Shown here in pieces: positions 5,771-12,074 of a stretch of DNA of 12,074 nucleotides. How positions within the stretch are numbered: the first letter of the stretch is position 1; each line of letters starts with the position of its first letter. Source of the stretch: Bryobacterales bacterium (GTDB lineage: Bacteria; Acidobacteriota; Terriglobia; Bryobacterales; Bryobacteraceae). The stretch spans positions 1 to 12,074 of the forward strand of contig PLGA01000371.1 in the NCBI GenBank assembly GCA_003139735.1. Reading direction: 5' to 3'. The notes under the pieces are model-generated. The model did not search any database, was not told the origin of the DNA, and saw only the letters and a program-made list of their open reading frames with translations. Position numbers and translations under genes: made by a program.

Positions 5771-8605
5771 ATGGCGAAAGCTTTGGTAATCGTGGAATCG
5801 CCCGCAAAGGCGAGGACCATCAATAAATATCTAGGCAAGCAATACATCGTCAAGGCCTCACTCGGTCATGTCAAGGACCTTCCCAAGAGGGATCTGGCGG
5901 TGGACGTCGACAACGGCTTCGAGCCGCGCTATGAAGTCATCGAGGGAAAGAGGAAGCTTCTCAACGAGTTGAAGCAGGCGGCCAAGAAGGTGGAAGAAGT
6001 CTACCTCGCGGCCGACCCGGATCGCGAAGGAGAGGCCATCTGCTACCACCTCCAGGAGGAACTCCAGGGCGGCAAGAACGGCCCGCGCATTTTCCGCGTG
6101 ATGTTCAACGAGATTACCAAGAAGGCCGTCGAGAAGGCTTTCGTCAACCCCGGGCAGGTGGATATCCATTTGGTGGACGCGCAGCAGGCGCGCCGCGTGC
6201 TGGACCGGCTGGTGGGCTACAAGATCTCGCCGCTATTGTGGGACAAGGTGCGGCGCGGCTTGTCGGCGGGGCGCGTGCAGACGGTAGCGTTGCGCGTGGT
6301 GGTGGAACGCGAGCGTGAAATTAGAGCCTTCGTTCCCCGGGAATACTGGACGCTCGACGCCGAACTGAGCGCCAAGAAGCCTCCGCACATCATGGCGCGG
6401 CTGATCAAGGCGAACGACGCTCCGGCGGAGGTGGCTTCCCAAGCGGCGGCGGAAGACGTTCTGGCGCAGCTCGAGGGCGCGGCCTACGCCGCCAAATCGG
6501 TAGGGACGCGCGAGAAAAAGCGCAACCCGGTGGCGCCCTTCATCACGTCCACCTTGCAGCAGGAATCCGCGCGCAAGCTGCGCTTCAGCGTGAAGCGAAC
6601 GATGATGCTGGCGCAGAGGCTGTACGAAGGCATCGAGGTGGGCAAGGAGGGCTCGGTCGGCCTCATCACCTACATGCGCACCGATTCCACGCGCGTCTCG
6701 CAGGATGCCCTGAGCGATGCGCGGCTCTACATCGCCGAGCGCTACGGCAAGGAGTTTCTGCCGGAGGCCGCCAACATTTATAAGTCGAAGAAGGACGCGC
6801 AGGACGCTCACGAAGCCATCCGCCCCACTTCCATGGCGTTCTCGCCCGAGGTGGTGGCGCAATATCTGGCCGAAGACGAGATGAAGCTCTACCGGCTGGT
6901 GTGGAACCGTTTTGTGGCGTCGCAGATGATGCCGTCGCTCTACGACCAGTCCACCATCGATGTCGCGGCGAACGGCAAGAACGGGATGGAGTACCTGTTC
7001 CGCGCGACCGGCTCGGTGCTCAAGTTCGACGGCTTCCTCAAGGTCTACCAGGAAGGCAAGGACCAGGCCGATGAAGAAGACGAGGAGTTGAAGCACCGCC
7101 TGCCCGCGGTTTTGGAAGGCGAACTCCTGCGGCTGCGCGCGTTGAAACACGAGCAGCACTTCACCGAGCCTCCGCCGCGTTACAACGAAGCCACGCTGGT
7201 GAAGAAGCTCGAATCCGACGGCGTCGGCAGGCCGTCCACCTACGCTTCCATCCTCTCCACCATTCAGGAGCGCGAGTACGTCATGAAGGAAGGCGGCCGG
7301 TTCCAGCCCACGGAACTGGGCAAGGTGGTGACCGACCTTCTGCTCGAAAGCTTCGCCGACATTTTCGAGGTGAAGTACACCGCGCGGATGGAAGAGGAGC
7401 TGGACGAAATCGAGGAGGGCAAACTCGACTGGCGCGCCGCCATGGCCGAGTTCTACGAGAAGTTCGACCGGGACTTGAAGCACGCCGAAGAGCACATGAC
7501 CGACATCAAGCGGATGGAGAAGCCCACCGACTTGACGTGCGAGAAGTGCGGCAAGCCGCTGGTGATCAAGTGGGGCAAGCACGGCAGCTTCATCGCATGC
7601 AGCGGCTACCCCGAGTTCTCCCCAAAGAACGCGGAAGCCGACCTGGAAAGCCTGCAGAAGGACATTGCCCTGCGACAGGAGCGCGCGCGCAAGGACAGCG
7701 ACGAGCGTTGGGGAAAGATTCGGACCCGGCACGATTCCGATTTGGAAAAGATCGAGAAGGGAATCGCAGCCGGGCTGCCGAAGGATTCCAGGGACGTGGA
7801 GAAACGCCGCCGGGGGATACAGGACAAGTACCAGGCCGGCATCGAGAATCTCCGAACGCGCATGGCCGAGCGCCGGCTGAAGGACCGGGAAAGCGTTGCG
7901 CTTCGGCTGGAGAAAACTCAAGCCCGCTACCCCCAGCTCAACCAGTACTATGGCGGTCTGGAACTGATCGATACGGCCGAGGGCGTCGCCCTGCCGTGGC
8001 GGAGAAACGAGTACTTCTGCACGTACACCCGCGAGCTTCCTGTGGACCTGACGGATGTGGTTCAGGCCGATCTCGCCGAACAGGGTGAAGGCGAGTATTG
8101 CGAAAACTGCGGCCGGCCGATGGTTCTCAAGAAAGGCCGCTTCGGCACGTTCTACGCCTGTACCGGATATCCCGACTGCAAGACCACCAAGCAGATCGGC
8201 GGCCAACAGAAGAAGCCGGATCAGCCGCTCGAGGAGAAGTGCCCCAACTGCGGCAGCCATCTGGTTCTGAAAACCGGGCGGTTCGGCGAGTTCACGGCAT
8301 GCAGCAACTACCCCACCTGCAAGTATGTGAAGCAGAAGACCATCGGGGTGAAATGTCCGGAGTGCTCCGAGGGCGAGATTTCCGAGCGCCGCTCCAAGAA
8401 GGGGAAGATTTTCTACGGCTGCGTACGGTATCCGGAATGCAAGTTCGTCGCGTGGGGCAAGCCGGTGGCGGAGAAGTGCCCCAAGTGCGGCAGCCCTTAT
8501 CTGGTGGAAAAGTGGCTCAAGTCCGGCGTGATCTGGCAGTGTCCGAACGCCGAGTGCAAGCACAAGATGCCCGCGCCGCAGCCGGCCGAAGCGCTGGCCC
8601 ACTGA
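5771..8605 (+). CDS. topA: DNA topoisomerase I (type IA) with an interrupted first zinc ribbon
   Basis: TopA relaxes negative supercoils through a transient 5'-phosphotyrosine link. The TOPRIM domain shows LVIVESPAKA (Glu9) and the acidic triad region ADPDREGEA (Asp82, Asp84, Glu86). The cleavage domain has the active Tyr301 in LITYMRTDSTRVS, with QDAHEAIRPT and the conserved SDGVGRPSTYASI further on. The C-terminal tail has five cysteine ribbons: Cys590/593/610 then 750, Cys777/780/797/803, Cys824/827/844/850, Cys862/865/884/890 and Cys903/906/924/929. In the first, CSGYPE is followed not by Cys but by about 134 extra residues before CTYTRELPVDL. The length of 944 residues is correspondingly above the usual 800-870. 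The ATG at 5771 gives the canonical MAKALVIVES start; the ribosome binding site is weak (GAAAG). Confidence 0.97.
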   Translation: MAKALVIVESPAKARTINKYLGKQYIVKASLGHVKDLPKRDLAVDVDNGFEPRYEVIEGKRKLLNELKQAAKKVEEVYLAADPDREGEAICYHLQEELQGGKNGPRIFRVMFNEITKKAVEKAFVNPGQVDIHLVDAQQARRVLDRLVGYKISPLLWDKVRRGLSAGRVQTVALRVVVEREREIRAFVPREYWTLDAELSAKKPPHIMARLIKANDAPAEVASQAAAEDVLAQLEGAAYAAKSVGTREKKRNPVAPFITSTLQQESARKLRFSVKRTMMLAQRLYEGIEVGKEGSVGLITYMRTDSTRVSQDALSDARLYIAERYGKEFLPEAANIYKSKKDAQDAHEAIRPTSMAFSPEVVAQYLAEDEMKLYRLVWNRFVASQMMPSLYDQSTIDVAANGKNGMEYLFRATGSVLKFDGFLKVYQEGKDQADEEDEELKHRLPAVLEGELLRLRALKHEQHFTEPPPRYNEATLVKKLESDGVGRPSTYASILSTIQEREYVMKEGGRFQPTELGKVVTDLLLESFADIFEVKYTARMEEELDEIEEGKLDWRAAMAEFYEKFDRDLKHAEEHMTDIKRMEKPTDLTCEKCGKPLVIKWGKHGSFIACSGYPEFSPKNAEADLESLQKDIALRQERARKDSDERWGKIRTRHDSDLEKIEKGIAAGLPKDSRDVEKRRRGIQDKYQAGIENLRTRMAERRLKDRESVALRLEKTQARYPQLNQYYGGLELIDTAEGVALPWRRNEYFCTYTRELPVDLTDVVQADLAEQGEGEYCENCGRPMVLKKGRFGTFYACTGYPDCKTTKQIGGQQKKPDQPLEEKCPNCGSHLVLKTGRFGEFTACSNYPTCKYVKQKTIGVKCPECSEGEISERRSKKGKIFYGCVRYPECKFVAWGKPVAEKCPKCGSPYLVEKWLKSGVIWQCPNAECKHKMPAPQPAEALAH
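7616..8017 (+). other. In-frame insertion inside the first TopA zinc ribbon
   Basis: Residues about 616-749 of TopA separate CSGYPE from CTYTRELP. The segment is highly charged and probably helical: one charged helix at about 620-670, a break at GLPKDSRD, a second at about 675-720, then a less polar end with YPQLNQYYGGLELIDTAEG. This looks like an antiparallel coiled-coil hairpin. There are no intein motifs, no cysteines, and no obvious inverted or direct repeats at the edges beyond a similar GAGTTCT/GAGTACTTC. Confidence 0.75.
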
Positions 8606-8627
8606 CCGGCGCGCGGCATTGTTTCGG

Positions 8628-8655
8628 TTCCGATACTCCTGAAAAGCGCTACAAT
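8628..8655 (+). promoter_or_regulatory. Possible promoter of the hemerythrin gene
   Basis: TACAAT (8650-8655) matches five of six positions of the -10 consensus, with a poor TTCCGA (8628-8633) 16 bases upstream. It sits between the topA stop and the hemerythrin ribosome binding site GGAAGAGG (8663-8670), allowing a very short leader. Confidence 0.4.
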
Positions 8656-8674
8656 CTCGGTTGGAAGAGGCCTT

Positions 8675-9091
8675 ATGACATCGTCCAAGCGCGCAAAACC
8701 GCACTCGGTCTACATCCCTAAACTCGATGACGAGCACGACAAGATATCCCGGGATATGGACGAGCTGAACCGGACCGTGGCCGCGGGCGGCGAAGCGCAC
8801 GAGCTTCTTCAGGATCTGATCGAGGACATGAGCTCCCACCTGGCTGGGGAAGAGCGGATGATGCGGTCCGCGGCGTATCCATCCTACGCCTGGCACAAGC
8901 ATCAGCACGACGCCGCTCGCAACAGGCTGAAGCGGTTCGCGGAGCGGATTGACGCCGGCGAATCGGCCGCCGTTTGCGAAATGGTGGACTTCTTCCGGTT
9001 GTGGCTCAGGGACCACACCGGTCTTCACGACCGCATGATGGCGGCATACCTGCGCAACTTCGGCCGGGCTCACGACCAGAAGGCGTCTTAA
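8675..9091 (+). CDS. Bacteriohemerythrin-type protein
   Basis: A 138-residue single-domain protein with the full set of di-iron ligands of the hemerythrin fold: His21 (DDEHD), His55 and Glu59 (HLAGEE), His74 and His78 (HKHQH), His114 and Asp119 (HTGLHD). The spacing HxxxE, HxxxH, HxxxxD is canonical, so reversible oxygen (or NO/peroxide) binding at a di-iron site is likely. There is no signal peptide, so it is cytoplasmic, and no fused sensor or methyl-accepting domain. The ATG at 8675 follows GGAAGAGG by four bases. It lies between topA and a secreted hydrolase with its own possible promoter; the neighbours do not suggest a shared pathway. Confidence 0.9.
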   Translation: MTSSKRAKPHSVYIPKLDDEHDKISRDMDELNRTVAAGGEAHELLQDLIEDMSSHLAGEERMMRSAAYPSYAWHKHQHDAARNRLKRFAERIDAGESAAVCEMVDFFRLWLRDHTGLHDRMMAAYLRNFGRAHDQKAS

Positions 9092-9136
9092 GCGCCGCCG
9101 CCACGGAGCTATCATGGCTCTGGGGCGGTGACAAAC

Positions 9137-11389
9137 ATGGGCTGGCGGAGAATTACGCTTTGCGGTTTGGCCTTTTCGGCCTTGAGCGGCGCGCAAACCC
9201 TCAATTGCAGTTTTCAAGGTTATAAGGCGCTCGACGGATTGAAGGCCGAGATGCGCTCGGGTTCTTTGGATCTGACATGGCAGGGCGAGCGCGGCCAGAC
9301 GCTGCGCGCCACGCTGGGGGTCGAAGGCGGCCAGCCCGTGGTGCGGGAACTGGCCGTGGAGAAGAACGGCAAGTGGTCCGTACTGGGACGCGGCCTGACT
9401 CCCGAATACCAGGTGACCACCGGCCGGCGGCGCATCTCAGCTCAGCAGGAGGCGCCGCTGCGTCAACTGGGCATCTATACGCCGGAGGTGATCGAGCGGC
9501 AGAAGTGGTTCGCGTTCTGGGACGCCCCGCTGAATGTCCCCGGGCATCCCGGTTCCAACGCGGCGGTCGATCTGCCGCGCAAGCCCGAAGAGATCCAGCG
9601 CGCGTGGGCGACGTTTCAAATTAGCGGATGCCAGGTGGACACCGACGGCGCGCGTTTGGAAGCGAACTTCCCGGGGGTCTCGCTGGGCCTCTTTTCCGGC
9701 GGCCTGCGGTATACCGTTTATCGCGGAACGAACCTGATTCGCCAGGAAGTGGTGGCCAAGACCGACGCCCCTTCGGTGGCCTATGAATTTGCGGCCGGCC
9801 TGAAGGGTTTCGGCATCGGCGACAGCACCCGTCTGGCGTGGCGCGATGTCGCCCGCGGCTGGCAGCACTACCTGTTCGGCGGCGCGGTCAACACCGACGC
9901 GGTGGCGCTGAAGGCGCGCAACCGGGTGGAGATCGTCGAAAGCGGCGCCGGCTCGGTGGCGGTGTTCCCCGCATCCCACAAGTTCTTTTTCGCGCGGGAA
10001 GTGGAATCGAACCTGGGATACAACTACTACCGCAAGGATAGCGACGCCGCATTCGCCGTGGGAGTGCGCCAGGCCGACCGCGAGGAATCCTTCAAACCTT
10101 ACGGCGTGACCGACGCGGTCTGGCGGAGCCGCGTCAACCAGGCGCGCGAGTTCGAGGAGAACTTCGCGCTCTACAACGCTCCGCCGGGCACGATGCAGCG
10201 GATGGCAGTCTACTTCTACCTGGATTCGGGAAACGCGCAGGCCACCCAGCGGGCGGTGATGGCTTTCACCCACGACGACGTCTACAAACCCATGCCCGGA
10301 TACCAGGTGATGGTCAGCCACTTTCACTTCCACTTCAACGAAGAATTGACCGACGCCGGCACGATCGACCACGAGCCGGCATGGATCCCCACTTTCAGGG
10401 CGCTGGGCATTAACATCGCGGCGCTGTGCGACTTCCATGCCGATTCGCACCCCACGGACACCGGCAAGATTCGTCTGGAGGAGCAGCGGGTCTACTTCGA
10501 GGGCAGCGCGCGCTTTTCCGACCGGGATTTCCTGATTATTCCCGGCGAGGAGCCCGACGCCACTTTTGGCGGGCACTACATGTTCCTGTTCCCCAAGCCG
10601 GTCTACTACACGCACGCTCCGCTCGGCCGTCCGGGCGCCACAGGGCCAGCCGCGCAGCAACCGTATACGGAGAACATCGCGCCCTACGGAAAGGTCTATC
10701 ACACGTCGTCCCGCGAAACCGAGACGCGGTTGCTCAACGACGAGCACGCCCTGATGTGGCAGACTCATCCCCGCACCAAGAGTTCGGACGGCTATCCGGA
10801 CGCTGTAAAAGATCAACCGCACTTCCTGAGCGACCGGTTCGCGGGCGCGTCTTTCCAATCCTTGCCGGTCGACCAATCACAGAAGCGTTTGTGCGAAGTG
10901 CGGTGCCTGGACCTGCTGGACGATATGAACAACTGGGCAGGCCCCAAATACCTGATCGCGGAAGGCGACACCTACACCAAATCGCCCGAAGACGAGACCT
11001 ACCCGCAATTGGACGTCAACTACGTCAAGCTCGACCGCCTGCCGAAGTTTTCCGACGGTTGGATGCCGGTGCTCGAGGCCCTTCGGGCGGGCAACTTCTT
11101 TGTGACCTCGGGGGAAGTTCTGCTGCACGACTATTCCCTGCAGGGGACGGGCGGGAAGCGCACCTTCGTGGCCGACGTGGATTGGACCTGGCCCGGCGAG
11201 TTCGTCGAACTGGTCTGGGGCGACGGCAAGACCACCGGACGCGAAATCGTATCGGCGACCGGGCTGGCGCCATTCTCCAGCCACCACTACAGCATCCCGT
11301 TCGACGCCAGCGGCAAAAAATGGGTTCGTTTCGCCGCGTGGGATTCGGCGGGCAATGGAGCCTTCACGCAGCCGGTCCATTTGCAGTAG
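9137..11389 (+). CDS. Secreted PHP-type (CehA/McbA-like) metallohydrolase
   Basis: A 750-residue exported protein. Residues 1-20 form a signal peptide (MGWRRITLCGLAFSALSGAQ). The first half (about 20-380) looks beta-rich and without catalytic motifs. The second half shows a PHP-like metal site in order: SHFHFHF with His395, His397 and His399; DFHADSH with His434, Asp436 and His438; PGEE with Glu471; GGHYMF with His480; and QTHPR with His544. A closing LEALRAGNFFVTSGEVLL block is typical of CehA/McbA-type PHP proteins, which include carbaryl and phosphoester hydrolases. A beta-sandwich-like tail follows. The substrate cannot be told. ATG 9137 is preferred over GTG 9128 because GGGGCGG lies 7-9 bases before it and the signal peptide then starts properly; the alternative adds three residues. 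Confidence 0.75.
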   Translation: MGWRRITLCGLAFSALSGAQTLNCSFQGYKALDGLKAEMRSGSLDLTWQGERGQTLRATLGVEGGQPVVRELAVEKNGKWSVLGRGLTPEYQVTTGRRRISAQQEAPLRQLGIYTPEVIERQKWFAFWDAPLNVPGHPGSNAAVDLPRKPEEIQRAWATFQISGCQVDTDGARLEANFPGVSLGLFSGGLRYTVYRGTNLIRQEVVAKTDAPSVAYEFAAGLKGFGIGDSTRLAWRDVARGWQHYLFGGAVNTDAVALKARNRVEIVESGAGSVAVFPASHKFFFAREVESNLGYNYYRKDSDAAFAVGVRQADREESFKPYGVTDAVWRSRVNQAREFEENFALYNAPPGTMQRMAVYFYLDSGNAQATQRAVMAFTHDDVYKPMPGYQVMVSHFHFHFNEELTDAGTIDHEPAWIPTFRALGINIAALCDFHADSHPTDTGKIRLEEQRVYFEGSARFSDRDFLIIPGEEPDATFGGHYMFLFPKPVYYTHAPLGRPGATGPAAQQPYTENIAPYGKVYHTSSRETETRLLNDEHALMWQTHPRTKSSDGYPDAVKDQPHFLSDRFAGASFQSLPVDQSQKRLCEVRCLDLLDDMNNWAGPKYLIAEGDTYTKSPEDETYPQLDVNYVKLDRLPKFSDGWMPVLEALRAGNFFVTSGEVLLHDYSLQGTGGKRTFVADVDWTWPGEFVELVWGDGKTTGREIVSATGLAPFSSHHYSIPFDASGKKWVRFAAWDSAGNGAFTQPVHLQ

Positions 11390-11411
11390 GTTCGGCGGTG
11401 CGTCGGTTCGG

Positions 11412-11466
11412 GGGCCACGCGTTGGCCCAGTTCGCAAACCACCGTGGCGGCGGTCGTTTGCGCCAC
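11412..11466. terminator. Hairpins between convergent genes, possible weak terminator
   Basis: GGGCCA (11412-11417) pairs with TGGCCC (11423-11428), and GTGGCG (11444-11449) with CGCCAC (11461-11466). They lie 22-80 bases after the stop of the plus-strand hydrolase and within reach of the minus-strand gene ending at 11513. Neither has a clear T run, so termination is only suggested by place. Confidence 0.35.
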
Positions 11467-11512
11467 CCCGCGCAATGCCTGCAAGGCTTCGGAAGTGGGT
11501 GGGGTTGTTCCC

Positions 11513-12074
11513 CTAAAACCGGCTCCGGTGCGCCCACAGCCCCAGCGCGGGGTTCGATACGAAGAACACTTCTTCCCCGTCCACCGCGTTATAGCCGTCT
11601 CGCAGCTTCGACGGGTCGTACTTCTTCATCGTCTCCGAAAGATCGCCGTACCGGAAGTTCACGCTTTCCATCTCCTTCCGGCTCAGATGCCCGGGGCAAT
11701 AGGTAATCGTGAAGCGGCCCTCCGAGGAGCCGTGAATCAGATGAGCCGCGGCGCCCAGATTCCCCGCCAGGTCCGCGTTGTCGCGCACAAAGTCGAGCAC
11801 CGCCGGGGTTCCGGCATACCCGTACTTGCGGATCAGCCGGTCGATCTCCGCGTCCTCGCCGAACTCCTTGACGCCCGGCGCCAGCACCGTCAGCTCCGCG
11901 CCGTCCGCCAGCGCCATGCGCGTGCGATAGATCGCCTTATTGCCGATCCACGTGCTCTTGAACTCGCCCGGGTCCAGGTAGACCACCGCCTTGCGGATCT
12001 GCCGGTCGAGCATAATAAAGTTCACCTTGAGACTCAGCTCGGCTGCCCGGCTAAAGCATTCGATATCGTCGCCG
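11513..12074 (-). CDS. LarA/DUF2088-family protein, D-mannonate epimerase-like, C-terminal part
   Basis: The frame is open to the right edge, so the N-terminus is missing; about 186 residues are visible. Blocks such as YLDPGEFKSTWIGNKAIYRT, FGEDAEIDRLIRKYGY, AAAHLIHGSSEGRFTITYCP and NPALGLWAHRSRF resemble the C-terminal domain of proteins related to nickel-dependent lactate racemase (LarA), in the branch often annotated as D-mannonate epimerase. The family's N-terminal domain, which carries the nickel-pincer lysine, would lie outside the window. A GTG at 12025 could be read as a start, but the sequence upstream (from GDDIECFSRAAELSLK) continues the protein. It converges on the metallohydrolase gene. 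Confidence 0.6.
   Translation of the reverse strand, partial: GDDIECFSRAAELSLKVNFIMLDRQIRKAVVYLDPGEFKSTWIGNKAIYRTRMALADGAELTVLAPGVKEFGEDAEIDRLIRKYGYAGTPAVLDFVRDNADLAGNLGAAAHLIHGSSEGRFTITYCPGHLSRKEMESVNFRYGDLSETMKKYDPSKLRDGYNAVDGEEVFFVSNPALGLWAHRSRF

Noticed and set aside
7616..8017. The TopA insertion as an intein or insertion sequence.
   Set aside because: There are no splice-junction residues, no homing endonuclease motifs, no transposase and no terminal inverted repeats; the segment has base composition similar to the rest of topA.
6233..9217. A 994-residue open frame on the minus strand opposite topA and the hemerythrin gene.
   Set aside because: It mirrors well-supported genes on the other strand, has an arginine-, histidine- and leucine-rich composition typical of antisense frames in GC-rich DNA, and shows no family motif.
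9437..10876. A 479-residue minus-strand frame opposite the metallohydrolase gene.
   Set aside because: It is an antisense shadow of a gene with a signal peptide and metal motifs; it has no motif of its own.

Overview
The window looks like chromosomal DNA from an acidobacterium of the Solibacter/Bryobacter type. It is GC-rich, and it carries a secreted protein of the TIGR03435 (DUF3738) family, which is expanded in Acidobacteria and shows its N-terminal FEVASVKP signature. It also has a partial ATP synthase operon (atpZ-atpI-atpB-atpE) that stops after the c subunit. There are no tRNA or rRNA genes, insertion sequences or CRISPR arrays that I can see.

Layout. Positions 1-48 hold the first 16 codons of a dihydrodipicolinate-synthase-family gene on the minus strand. 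Positions 186-2102 (minus) hold the F0 genes atpZ, atpI, atpB and atpE, closed by a hairpin terminator at 131-158. Between atpB and atpE is a 254-base spacer with two related palindromes. Directly upstream of the putative atp -10 box lies a degenerate tandem array with an exact 11-base period (14 units, 2143-2296), followed by a minus-strand terminator (2353-2393) for the next gene. Positions 2551-4100 (minus) hold two overlapping genes: the secreted TIGR03435 protein, and a chimera joining a DCC-type thiol oxidoreductase domain to the last fifth of an S46 dipeptidyl peptidase. A 422-base divergent spacer (4101-4522) contains a perfect 41-base tandem duplication, one copy of which forms a 20-bp hairpin with downstream sequence.

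On the plus strand, dprA (4523-5698) and topA (5771-8605) form the familiar dprA-topA pair for natural transformation and DNA topology. This TopA carries about 134 extra, highly charged residues placed between the third and fourth cysteines of its first zinc ribbon. A stand-alone bacteriohemerythrin (8675-9091) and a secreted PHP-type (CehA/McbA-like) metallohydrolase (9137-11389) follow. Converging on them from the right edge is the C-terminal part of a LarA/DUF2088-family protein resembling D-mannonate epimerase (11513-12074, minus, cut by the window).

Most genes are ordinary housekeeping or lineage genes. The unusual signals are the helically phased 11-base array at the atp promoter, the DCC-S46 chimera, the split zinc ribbon in TopA, and the duplicated hairpin arm before dprA. 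Family assignments rest on recognised motifs read by eye; no database search was possible.
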